Positions 22,301 to 30,160 of a stretch of 64,000 bases of DNA are shown here, in pieces. This DNA comes from Mermis nigrescens (Eukaryota; Nematoda; Enoplea; Mermithida; Mermithidae): positions 278,556-342,555 of the forward strand of contig JAVLUZ010000623.1 in the NCBI GenBank assembly GCA_036768485.1, read 5' to 3'. The notes beneath the pieces were generated by a model, which had not been told where the DNA came from, searched no databases, and was given only the letters and a program-made list of their open reading frames with translations. Each line of letters begins with the position of its first letter. Position 1 is the stretch's first letter. Position numbers and translations under genes: made by a program.

Positions 22301-25300
22301 TGTACTTTGCACTTTTGTGCAACAACCATTGAGTGTAAAGAAATTTTATGGACATATTTGTAATCTACAACTCAGGAGCAACATTTAAAAAAAGTTAGCC
22401 CTCCGCAAATTGTTTGATTTTTTCGGTTTATACTTTACACACTCATTGCTATTTTGGTATTGAGTGTAAACAAATAAATAAAAAATTAACATCGAGTTTT
22501 TTAAAATTATCTATCGATCAAAAAAAGCCGCACCTCCCATGTGTGCCGTTGTTTCTGTGAGGGGGTGACACAAAATTCGCACTCGCTGTGATAAACATAT
22601 AAGAAAAAAGGATGGCCAAGTATTATTATAGGTTGTGCTATCGCGCTACCAATGATGTTAAATTCTTCTCGGCGCTTCGCGCCCGATAATTCCTTCTCTC
22701 TGTTGATTATCTTTGCAAAACATAAAGATTAAATATGAAGACAAAAGTAATGAAATCGTTTTTTATGATAAAATTATGTTAAATCAGTTGGCTCGATAGT
22801 TTAAACGTTAGGTTTGTTTCTTTCTAGTATGAGAAAAAGTGAAAATTTTTTAAAAATTGTCTTGAAATTTTTCGTCACCATGGTAAAGAGCTCATTTAGA
22901 TACGCTTATTTGATTTCAGATGATTATGTAAGATCGAAAAAAGATTGCTGAATACATTACCTACTTACTCAAAACGCGTGAATGGATTAACTCAAAACTG
23001 TTTTGAATTTATTAGCTTAAGAAGCACTTGTTAGTTGTTTTTGCAGTCGTGCTTGATTAGCGGTATCTTGCCTTCTGTGAATTCTAGTTCTGCATTTTTT
23101 CTAACCTCCGTTCAATGAATCCCAGAATATATATCAGTCAAGACTACATTTGCTTCAGCAGCTAATCACATTACCATCGCACCGTTCTTTTAATGTCTCC
23201 AACGTTATTTAATTTCTTGGAAGTCGAAGTAAATACGTGTTTTTAGCGTGGATTCATGCTAGAATGTCTACTGACCAATGGGGAGCAAGAAAATTCTTAT
23301 TCTGGGGGGAGTGAAATCGCCTTAAATTACCCCAAACCGCCAAAAGTGTTACTACAAATAGAATTCTGGGGTCTACAGTTCTCTGCGGAAGGTTTTTCAA
23401 TTTCTGAGAAGTGTACACCCCAAACTCCCCTCCCCACACCCATGTATGCTACTGATCCTCGCAAAATAGCTGCGATCCTCATAATTGTCGATTCCACAAA
23501 AAGAAATCGTATAAAGCTTACTTTTTTAAGCTAAGTTTTGGTTCAAAAATGTCACATTTTACTTATTTTTTTCACTAAATGTTGTCCAATTTAATCAAAT
23601 GTTTTTTAACTTTTTTTTAATCTTATTTCGTTCTTGAAAGAACGAGCATTGTCTTAAACGTTAAAAAACAGTGCCTTTGACTTGTTACCATCGTTTTTAG
23701 CCCAAAGTGCACTTTTTAAAAATTTTTTGGGACTGACCTCCGAGAATTTATATGCTGTACATCTACGGTCGCAGTCAGACATGCACGTGGGGGGTTTGGT
23801 GGATCTAGACCATATATAGGCAGAAGCCGAATTCTGGGGGTCCGATGGGGCAAAATTGCTAAAAATAGCACCAAAAATTCAATTATATGGGGTCTATCGA
23901 TTTTGGAGGAAGGTCTTAGGTTTCTCGAGGGGAGCCTATCACATAATTGATTTGAGGCGTTACAAAAAATTCGAAGTTGGTTATAGCGAAAATTGAGCTG
24001 TTTTTGGGATAAAATGACCACGAAAACTAGTATTAGCGCTAAAATCGCCTTAAAATAGGGAGTACACATTTTTTGATTAATTCAAAACACTTTTGAAGAC
24101 AATTTTTAAAATTCACTTATGTTTGGACTTCATTTCGCCTTATTTTTCGTAGAAAATCACCTATTTTGCCATTCTGAGGGTCTAAACCCTCAGCTCCCCC
24201 TCCCGCTCCTCCCCCAAGTGTATGTCTGGTCCAGACCCCCAGACCCTCACACCCATGTGTCATCTAGAACCCCAAAATAGCTAAATGGTAAATTTTCTGC
24301 GGAAAATCAGTTGGAGTAAAGACAAAAGATGGAAGAAAATTGGAGATTTATCAAAAGTGTTTGTAAATTGACCAGAAACTGTGGAATAATGTTACTTTAA
24401 CGGTTTTTTAGCATTTATACAAGTTTTTGGGGTCATTCTGGCCCTTAAAAGGCCAATTTTTGAGATCCACAGACCGACCGAGCCCCCAGAACGGCCATGC
24501 TGTCTATCTATGGTCGCAGTGGACAGCAAAGTCGGTAAATCTGCATTAGCGTTCGGCTGAATTTGTTGCTAAGTCCAAACCTCGCAACTTTCAAAAGCTG
24601 TCTTATATCATACACGTATCTTATTCAGCTAACAACGTAGTTAGATTTTATAATTCTACAGCTCTCAATACAAATCAAGGTATCATTTGCTGAACTTAGA
24701 TTTGCAGCGTCGTATGTAGATCAGACACTATATAAGAAGTCATGACTACTGAATTTTGTTCTAAGGCACAGTGAAAAAGGTTAAATTCTCATCACTAGCA
24801 ATTTTTTTCATAATGAAACAAGTCGAATTTTTATAAGATTTTTCTGAGGGGGTACGTATAGGTGCGCATGTCTGGGCGTTGGGGAGGGAGGGGGATTTCG
24901 GGGGTAGGGAGTATGCACCTCTCCAGAAATCAAAATACCCCCAAAAACCAAAATAACCCTTAGAATTCAATTTCAATTTTTTTTTGTTTTTTCGAAATTT
25001 TTTGATGCCAATGGAAAGTGCTCGATGAGAAACGTTGAAAAATGGTGTTTTATCGCCATACCACAATTTTAAAGGTCATTTTTTACCTTTGGGAAAATCT
25101 TGTGTCGCCCACCTATGGCGGTCCCCAAATTTTCCAAGAACAGTGAAAAATACGTCGAAAAATTTGCCCTTCACGTGCGAAATAGCGTTTTCTCAGCGTT
25201 TTACATTGTCTAGTTTTATTTAAAATCACTTTTGACGCTGCATTTTTTGGAAAAATTTGAAATTTTCTCATAATTTTCTGCTAAAAGATAAAGGCCGTGT

Positions 25301-28300
25301 AGAAGCTTTATCTACTGCTCAATTTCCTGTATTTGTAGCATTTGACGCGAAACAATTAAAATTTTTAAAGGTTATGCTTGAAAATAGAAGAAAATCTGTG
25401 CTTAAAGGCAAATTTCTGAGATAGACTATTCCAACTGCATAAAGTCAAATCGAACCAGTTTTCAAAAGGCAAATCAACCAATACGATGCCATTTCTGCAC
25501 TCCACCACACAGTTATTGGTCGTTTTATCTTTGTAAACTGGTTCGATTTGACTTTAACAATTGGAAAAGTCTTTCTGTGAAATATGCCTTTAAATAGCTG
25601 TTCCTGCTCTTGAAACTGTTTTGAAACCTATTCCATGAGCAGGCCAAGAAAGTAAATAAATGTCATGAATAGGTATTATTATCCGGCGCCGGAAAAATTT
25701 AAGAAATTATGATTACTGACGGCCAAAAATCATCGCAAACTACATACATATATCCATTCTCAGCTCGCCAACCATTTTGGGCCAATGGGGGGCTGCCGGG
25801 CCGGGCCCCCTTCTGCTCCCCTCCTTAAATCCGCTCCTGAATCGGTCAAATATACCTACTCAAAGTGAGACTTCTGTACGTTCAAAATTCGCTCCTAGAT
25901 ATCAGTCGGCTACCGACGATGATAAGCAAGATAGCTTCGGAATATCATTTGAACTTGGCGGCGTAAAAGGCGATCCACCTGAAGCTTCCAAGTACGTATT
26001 AATTAAAAAATATGACAATGACAAACAGACATGCACAGCACAAGAATTCTGGATGAAGGGTGAAATTTTAAAGTGCCTATTTGAGCTGAAAAATCGTGTG
26101 TACGCGTCAAAAACATCGTTTATTGGTGCTTCTGACGATGCTCTGTCTTTCTAGAGTATAAGCGCATAAAAAAATTCCGAATAAATCAAGGAACGTCGAA
26201 TAAATTGAACAAAATATAATTAAAACATTGGTATATGGCGCGAAGCGCCGGAAATTTGACACTTTCGAGCAAATTTATAGCTAAAAACGCTTAAAATGCA
26301 CCTTTTCTGCGAATTTTCTGGAAAATCTCAGAAGATTTTGAAAAATCGCGTATTCTGGCGAATGAATAAAAAATTTCTGTAAGGATGAAAAATTTTCTGG
26401 GGGGGATTTTCTGGGCGTGAAACCCCACTAAAATCACGTATGATGACATAACAATCTGATAAGCCGATAAGTTCAGATCAGGAAAAATTTGATAAGTCGA
26501 GGTCAAAGGGTTTTGAAAAATCTATAAAATATTGCATTTTTAAGCGGAGCAGATTTGCCCTTTATTATTTTTTTAGCGCTTTGCCCCTTTCGCTATTGTT
26601 TCCTCGTCACAGCCACCGCATGCTAGCACTCATTAAGCTCATAAATATCTTTTCTATGATCTTCTCAGTGCCTGAATCTTTTACGCATATTGCTGGAAAT
26701 CACAAGGGAAAGTTTACTCGAAATTTATTATTTATTTTGTTAAATTTATCATTATGAACTGTAAGCAACAGAATAATACGCTAAATTAGATATTAATAAT
26801 ATAGTACTAATATTATTATCAATATTTTAAAGGTGGACTAGCAGAGCTTTCGTTTTTTTACGTCATATCTTCAGATTTTACGATGTGGCGTACTGTTTAT
26901 GAAAGCATTATATTTACGCAAATGTGATTCGAGGTAGATAATTTGTGTGAATAGTAAATGTATTTTTTGCATATTAGATGATGCGTTACTAATATTCCTT
27001 AACTTCACAGCAATGCACTCACAAAAATTTGACGTCTTCTTGTCTGACTGGACTACAAATTGCTGCAATACGTACAGAGTGGTAGGAAAAAAGGACACAT
27101 TTTTATTTTCACAGTAACTTTTTCATAACTCAAGTAAAATTGGCATAGCTTCCCACGAGTGATTTGGTATGTATTGTCGACCTGATGGTAAAACTTCATT
27201 GTCGTACTGTAACTATAGCTGATATTACAGTGCAAATGCGAATGTGTACTCCAACATAGATTTGAAACACCAGCACTGGCGGATTTAGAGGGTGACGGGG
27301 GCGGCCGCTCCCCCGTCGTAAAAAATATTTGGGTGCAACGAAGAATATATGTGTATTTTTTGAGGATTTTAGCCGTTTTTTCATGATTTTTTAAGTTTTT
27401 AATAAATTAGTATTTTATTTGAATCAGTACTTATTAATGACATTTACTGACTCTTTTGGCCCTCTAAAAAACTTGAATTTAGATTAGAAGAGTTTTTTCG
27501 AACAGAACAAAGATTTTATAGGTCTTACCATGATTTGTCGTGAGTTTTTCGGCGATTTATATCGATTTCTGCATCATTTTGCGATTTTTTCATGAAAAAC
27601 TAGAGAATTTCGAAATTTTTCACTTTGTTCCATCAAAAATAATTCTGTCTGTAAAAAGACAGCAACAAAATCGGTACTTTAAGCGACGAATTTTTTTGAC
27701 AATGTTTGACACTTTTAGGAAAATATTTGGTTCTCTTGAAAAATCCTGAACCCGCCACTGAACACCAAATTCCGCCTAGATTAAGCTCAGTGTCATAGGA
27801 ATCTACGTTATAAATAAAATGTTAAAATCTGCTTGGGTAGCCTAAGGGTTAGTACATAATATTTAAATGGAAACAATATTTAGATGGCACCGAAAGCATA
27901 ATTTCGAAAGCATAGTTTCGTTTTTTCCGAAAGCATAGTCTCGGTTTTTCTTCGAAATGCATAAATATTGCCTAATAGGCGTCACTGCGAGCAAAAATAT
28001 TTCATTTCAAGCTGGTTCTGGCATGGGTAAAACCTAAAATATAAAGTAAAAGTTATCAAAGCTCATAGTACAGCTTCCTGATCTGAAATTTTGTTCAGAA
28101 AGTAGTGTATGATGCGTTGTGAAATTGAAAAATTCACAGAAGCAAATTTGTGGTCGAGTTTGGTGATTAATATGGTGCCAAGCAATTAACACCGACTAAT
28201 GTACTGTAATTTTTTGCTAGCATATTAGGGATAATTGTGCCATGAATTTGGCAAAAAAACATTCTTTTAGTTTCCCAATATTCATGAAGTTTTAACTAAA

Positions 28301-28521
28301 AACAAAATGCGTTCTTTTTTCGAACACCCTGTATATCAAAATAGTGGGTACGCCAAAATTTCTTCATCTCTCTACAAATAACTCCTTTATTGCGCGACTC
28401 GCCTTACTCATTTGTTTTTTAAGTATTTTTTGTGTTCTATTCTAGCGCTAGCGTTGGCGACATACTTAAGTCGGTATCTCATATTATTTCGGCTGGCAGA
28501 TTCGGAAAAACACCAGATTAA
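7321..28521 (+). CDS. Gene 1: secreted Met/Pro/Gln-rich protein, 5-exon model
   Basis: Joined exons 7321-7354, 7438-7539, 8904-9369, 25899-25991 and 28446-28521 give 256 codons with no internal stop. The start is ATG 7321; the in-frame ATG at 7330 would give a cleaner signal peptide (MKIIRFLSLVLVTGNA, cleavage likely after the Ala). Residues 46-60 are basic and Tyr-rich (SRHRRYASYAA). Four cysteines follow in a CX2CX6CX2C arrangement (residues 85, 88, 95, 98). Then comes a Met/Pro/Gly stretch to about 201, an acidic module (DSFGISFELGG, about 209-232) and a 24-residue tail starting ASVGDILKS. Donors are gttaag, gtgagt, gtgagc and gtacgt. No known family is recognised. Intron 3 is 16.5 kb and full of transposons. 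The tail and acidic module are shared with genes 2 and 3. Secretion is inferred; function is unknown. Confidence 0.7.
7438..7539 (+). CDS. Gene 1 exon 2
   Basis: Acceptor TTTTATCAG precedes 7438. The exon completes the hydrophobic core (VLVTGNA) and continues NIESILNVNMIRRKDEEPVS. Donor gtgagt at 7540 leaves one base (phase 1), matching the two-base start of exon 3. Confidence 0.68.
8059..8305 (+). mobile_element. hAT-type MITE family A, copy 5, in gene 1 intron 2
   Basis: Ends CATACGTGGGC and GCCCAGGTGTG with exact 8-bp duplication GGTATGAC at 8051-8058 and 8306-8313. The body is slightly diverged and shorter (247 bp). Confidence 0.92.
8590..8870. repeat. TTTTTGGCC-type MITE remnant (family E)
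   Basis: Phrases such as CGTTTTTGGCCGAAAATATGG and GGGACCCCCACTTCAATTTAC parallel the elements at 16236-16455 and 35740-35912. No clean termini were found here. It lies directly before exon 3 of gene 1. Confidence 0.4.
8904..9369 (+). CDS. Gene 1 exon 3 (Cys cluster and Met/Pro/Gly-rich region)
   Basis: Open over 466 nt (2+462+2). The frame reads SRHRRYASYAANQQSQ, then a Gln/Pro stretch, CVNCYYGSQPCRNC, then repeated Met-Pro-Gly motifs. Donor gtgagc at 9370 is phase 2; failure to splice gives an immediate stop (GGG TGA at 9368-9373). The start RRYAxY is shared with gene 2 exon 5. Confidence 0.78.
9558..10313. mobile_element. Long-TIR element family B, copy 2
   Basis: Inverted arms at about 9558-9745 (GGAGCAAAAAAGATGAATA ... 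AAAAATCGAAGTATATTCTG) and 9933-10313 carry the family B terminal sequence. Its centre differs from copies 1, 4 and 5 but is shared with copy 3 (17720-18374). The right arm is split by the small element at 9973-10164. Confidence 0.75.
9973..10164 (+). mobile_element. CAGGGGCGGATTTAGG-type MITE nested in family B arm
   Basis: Ends CAGGGGCGGATTTAGG and CCTAGATCCTCCACTG are inverted repeats. It is flanked by TTTAGAGG / TTTAGAGA (7 of 8 bases match). The uninterrupted arm in other family B copies reads straight through this point, which confirms the insertion. Confidence 0.78.
10420..10835. repeat. Duplicated ~0.4 kb segment (copy at 18475-18880)
   Basis: The region from TTGGATCGATTTAGAAATTAG to AATTAGTTGTCGAGCAAGAC is matched base for base with few changes at about 18485-18875 (for example CACACCAGTGTG and GTCGGCCGCCAAAAC). 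It follows a family B element in both places. No gene is seen. Confidence 0.65.
10939..11965 (+). repeat. GTGTAAAG repeat block ending in a palindrome
   Basis: Corresponds along its length to 21602-22655. It contains GCTCTGGGCGG, a TTTACACTTGCGCTAATAACG motif, CTTAGCGGAGTAGCTGAAG and GTGCAACAACTATTAAGTG, all recurring in the other blocks. It ends with an inverted repeat around ATAGGTACGCGCTAACACGC at 11937-11962. No coding potential is seen. Confidence 0.6.
12490..12775 (-). repeat. MITE family C remnant, reverse orientation
   Basis: It begins GGCATGCACGTGGAGGG and contains GACCCCCAGGATAGGA, GGGCCGAAAATGGATG and TTTTTGAATCCATTTCGGC, all recognisable from family C copies at 44.3-44.8 and 53.1 kb. 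Termini are eroded. Confidence 0.45.
13096..13262 (+). repeat. Tandem GGGTGGCCGACAGTCCC array
   Basis: About nine units of roughly 17-20 bp alternate between a GGGTGGCCGACAGTCCC form and a GGGTGGCCGACTTTACC form, giving a higher-order unit near 38 bp. The opposite-strand counterpart lies at 14455-14600. Confidence 0.8.
14455..14600 (-). repeat. Tandem GTCGGCCACTCGGGAC array (mirror of 13096-13262)
   Basis: Units such as GTCGGCCACTCGGGACTG repeat six or seven times in opposite orientation to the left array, forming the second subterminal arm of the inner element. Confidence 0.78.
14790..15262. other. No gene seen
   Basis: AT-rich interior of the large element with no convincing exon, domain or repeat structure. 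Confidence 0.5.
15263..15804. mobile_element. piggyBac-type MITE with palindromic subterminal sites
   Basis: Left end CCCTCACATTCCCATG and right end CATGGGAACGCGAGGG are inverted repeats. The right flank is TTAA (15805-15808) and the left flank is CTAA (15259-15262), consistent with a TTAA duplication carrying one mutation. Inside each end is a palindrome: CTAGGACAGCGTCCTAG on the left and CTAGGACGGCGTCCTAG on the right. TTAA plus CCC termini is the piggyBac signature. No transposase is encoded. Confidence 0.78.
16236..16455 (+). mobile_element. hAT-type MITE family E (CATACATGTAAC)
   Basis: 220 bp with ends CATACATGTAAC and GTTACATGTATG (perfect 12-bp inverted repeats) and exact 8-bp duplication ACAAAGAT at 16228-16235 and 16456-16463. 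Confidence 0.92.
17060..17460. repeat. Family D MITE remnant
   Basis: The order CGTCAAAAACATCG, TCTAGAGCATAAA, GGCATGAAGCGCCAAAAATTTGACACC is the shared core of family D, best preserved at 58553-58942. Ends are not clear. Confidence 0.45.
17720..18374. mobile_element. Long-TIR element family B, copy 3
   Basis: Inverted arms (ATGCTCTGATGGAGCAAAAAA at the left, CTCCATCGGAGCATTTTTTCT at the right) enclose the same centre as copy 2. Together with 18485-18880 and 21602-22655 it mirrors the order at 9558-11965. Confidence 0.78.
18475..18879. repeat. Second copy of the 10420-10835 segment
   Basis: Shares GTTGGATCGATTTAAAAATCAG, CAAGTGTTGACATTGAAAG and GTCGGCCGCCAAAACGGC with the first copy. It ends exactly where family B copy 4 begins. 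Confidence 0.65.
18880..19677 (-). mobile_element. Long-TIR element family B, copy 4, uninterrupted
   Basis: Inverted arms of about 180 bp with a centre matching copies 1 and 5 in reverse orientation. It preserves the empty site of the MITE found inside copy 5 (GCATGCTAGTGTACC on the minus strand), so it serves as the pre-insertion reference. Confidence 0.82.
19714..19985 (+). mobile_element. tRNA-derived SINE
   Basis: The head reads GACGCCGAGTGGTAAACC (A-box-like) and then GGTTCGATTCC at 19766-19776, an exact RNA polymerase III B box about 45 bp downstream. It continues into a non-tRNA body containing TCCCTCCGGGGTCGAGAAATG and ends in a T-rich run. The anticodon arm is irregular, so this is not a functional tRNA. 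The head resembles Ser/Leu-type tRNA. Confidence 0.65.
19986..21520 (+). repeat. Tandem ~480-bp GTGTAAAG repeat units, ending in a palindrome
   Basis: Successive units can be anchored at GCTCTGGGCGG-like phrases near 20340 and 20815. Each unit carries CTTTACACTTGTGCTAATAACGC, GTTCCGCCTACTTAGCGG, CTTTACACTAAAACGATCACAG and GTGCAACAACCATTGAGTG in the same order. The block ends at the inverted repeat TAGGTAGCGCTATCGCGCTA (21487-21508). No open frame is conserved between units. Confidence 0.75.
21602..22655 (+). repeat. Second copy of the 10939-11965 block
   Basis: Follows the first copy from TATTGGAATCGGTTTGAT through GCAATACGGAGTTGAATATTGG to the terminal GCTATCGCGCTACC palindrome near 22635. 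Confidence 0.72.
22660..23267. other. Intron 3 of gene 1, no gene seen
   Basis: AT-rich sequence. Only a GGCGCTTCGCGCCC palindrome core near 22672 (family D type) stands out. Confidence 0.5.
23276..23448 (+). mobile_element. Small hAT-type MITE
   Basis: Begins CAATGGGGAGCAAGAAAATTC and ends CACCCATGTATG. It is flanked by CTACTGAC (23268-23275) and CTACTGAT (23449-23456), an 8-bp duplication with one change. The body resembles the G-rich flanks of family A. Confidence 0.65.
23760..24515 (-). repeat. Two adjacent family C-like MITE remnants
   Basis: 23780-24240 starts ACATGCACGTGGGGGG. 24225-24515 runs from TCTGGTCCAGACCCCC to GCCATGCTGTCTATC, with the family C core (GACCAGAAACTGTGG, TTTTTGGGGTCATTCTGGCC) in reverse. 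Termini cannot be fixed. Confidence 0.5.
24866..25118 (-). mobile_element. hAT-type MITE family A, diverged copy
   Basis: Carries the family A core (AACGTTGAAAAATGGTGTT, AATTTTTTGATGCCAATGG) between a degraded CATGTCTGGGCG end and GCCCACCTATG. No matching target duplication, so it is probably old. Confidence 0.7.
25120..25840 (-). repeat. GCGGATTTAAGG-type element with internal long hairpin
   Basis: The right end CCTTAAATCCGCTCCTGA (about 25823-25840) is the reverse of the CAGGGGCGGATTTAGG terminus. The interior matches 6600-7000 in inverse orientation. At its centre, a segment ending AAGTCAAATCGAACCAG (25403-25461) is mirrored by CTGGTTCGATTTGACTTTAA (25538-25592). Confidence 0.55.
25899..25991 (+). 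CDS. Gene 1 exon 4 (acidic module)
   Basis: 93 nt (1+90+2). Encodes YQSATDDDKQDSFGISFELG and continues GVKGDPPEAS. Donor gtacgt at 25992 is phase 2. The same module occurs in gene 2 (SFSIGFELGGVRGDPPEPA) and, diverged, in gene 3. The frame is also open upstream, and an acceptor near 25870 (ACTCAAAG) would extend the exon, so the 5' edge is a choice made from length and phase. Confidence 0.75.
26040..26430 (-). repeat. Family D MITE remnant in gene 1 intron 4
   Basis: Contains CGTCAAAAACATCG, CTTTCTAGAGTATAA, the palindrome GGCGCGAAGCGCC (26237-26249) and GGAAATTTGACAC in family D order. Confidence 0.5.
26431..27265. other. Gene 1 intron 4, no gene seen
   Basis: AT-rich sequence without recognisable exons or clear repeats. 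Confidence 0.5.
27274..27760 (+). mobile_element. CACTGGCGGATTTAG-type MITE in gene 1 intron 4
   Basis: 487 bp with inverted ends CACTGGCGGATTTAG and CCTGAACCCGCCACTG. It is flanked by AACACCAG (27266-27273) and AACACCAA (27761-27768), 7 of 8 bases shared. Same family as 9973-10164 but longer. Confidence 0.75.
28446..28521 (+). CDS. Gene 1 exon 5 (C-terminal tail)
   Basis: Acceptor TTCTATTCTAG. 76 nt: one base completing Asn, then 24 codons ASVGDILKSVSHIISAGR... ending PD and TAA. Exactly the same length as the last exon of gene 2, and 16 of 24 residues identical. Confidence 0.82.
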
Positions 28522-28665
28522 CTAATGTTTGACATGGTGTGATTATTATTGTTTGGTAGGTAATTGTATATATTGAATGTACCGAAGTTTAAGTTGTTGG
28601 TTACTTACAGGGTTTTTGCCAAATTTTTGAACAAATATTTGCAAATCGCATGTCTTAACAAGATT

Positions 28666-28671
28666 AATAAA
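28666..28671 (+). promoter_or_regulatory. Possible gene 1 polyadenylation signal
   Basis: AATAAA 145 bp after the gene 1 stop. The motif is common by chance in AT-rich DNA. Confidence 0.35.
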
Positions 28672-28939
28672 TATTTTCTATGTTGTGATTATTGATTTTA
28701 AGTACTGTATATATGTTTTGTTAATGTAGCCGAAATTCAGGTTACATTAGTCGTTTTATAGTCGTTTGTCTCATTTTTGAAAAAAATGTATTAATCGTAT
28801 GTTTGAACAAGGAATGAAAACAACATATTGACTGATTAGCAAGATTTGTTCCTTGTATTGCATTTATCGATTTTTCAGTTCTGTCACCTCAATGAATCTG
28901 TGACGATTGGAAATCTGGAAATCAGGACTGAAATATCGC

Positions 28940-29345
28940 ACGACGTGTTCTTGGGGGGTTTGGGAGTATTGACCTCAGAATGGCTACTGACCCCCTCAAA
29001 ATGGCTGCGACCTCCCTTCCATCCCAGCATTGTCGATTTTTCGTACAAATGGTAAAATGTGTGTTCTTCTAGCGTTTAGCGCATTTTTGGCTCAAAAGTC
29101 TCAAATTTTCGGCGCTTGGCGTCAGATACACATTTTTTGACTATAATTGTTCAATCTTCTGAGTTTTTCAATTTATTCGCAATTTTTTAACGTTTTTAAG
29201 CGCTAAAAAACGCACCTTATTTCGGAACGTCCAAAAACAGTGTTTTTGACATGTACCCATCGTTTTTTAGACCGAAGAAAGGCTTCCTTTGAAAATTTCT
29301 TGGGCCTTAACCCCCCTCCCCAGAATTTTCCTGCTGTACATGTAT
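28940..29345 (+). repeat. Family D MITE remnant
   Basis: Starts near GACGTGTTCTTGGGGGG, holds CGGCGCTTGGCGTC and GACATGTACCCATCG, and ends GCTGTACATGTATG. The flanks are only partly alike (AATATCGC, AGTATCAC), so the duplication is doubtful. Confidence 0.55.
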
Positions 29346-29837
29346 GAGTATCACCCTCGTTATTGAGTCTGTTTTCATTATGTCTCTGGTTTTTGTGACT
29401 ATAATTTTCTAACTTTAAGATATTATCGCTTAAAGAGTAGATAAATGAATTGTTATCTCATTTGTTTCTCGTTTTTGTGCACTCCTTCCATTTTTAGTGA
29501 AAATCGCGCATGATATTGCCGATCGTTAATGCTGTTTTTCGTTCTAGATGAGTTTTTGAAATTTGTATAATCTATGCTTTGGAGTAGTGTAGATATTGTA
29601 AATGTACCTATAGTCACTATTCTATGAACTTCTTACGATTCAAAAATCCTGACTAAAAATAACACTTTTATCAAGATTATTTTGCGTTGTCCGTTATCGT
29701 GCATTCCGCGTATTTGAATTGAACCAAACTTATACATGCTGAACAAATACCTTGATGATGATGCAATATAGCGTGCCGTGAATTTGTAATGAGTTGTCAA
29801 ATCGACTTTGAGATTAAACATGCACCAGTCACATTCA

Positions 29838-30160
29838 GGCATGCACGTTGGGGGTGTTAGGAGGGGTTCAGACCCCAGAATGGAAAAATGGAAAATTTTA
29901 TTCAAATCAGTACTCATTAATGTCATTTACTGACTCTCTAATCACAAAATAAAAGCCAAAAACGGATGAAAATTGAGAATTTTCTTCAAACTGCTTCAAA
30001 TTGACTAGAAACTGTGTAATAACGTGGTTCTAACTTCGTTTTAGCGCTTATACCAGTTTTCGGGGTCATTTTGACCCCAAAAAATGCTCAATTTTAGACT
30101 CCCCTAGACTAACTGACTCTCCCGCCTCCATATCGGCCATGCTGTGCATATATAGTTACT
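29838..30160 (-). repeat. Family C MITE, reverse orientation
   Basis: Runs from GCATGCACGTTGGGGG to CCATGCTGTGCATATA with the core TGACTAGAAACTGTG and GGGGTCATTTTGACCCC. Confidence 0.55.
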
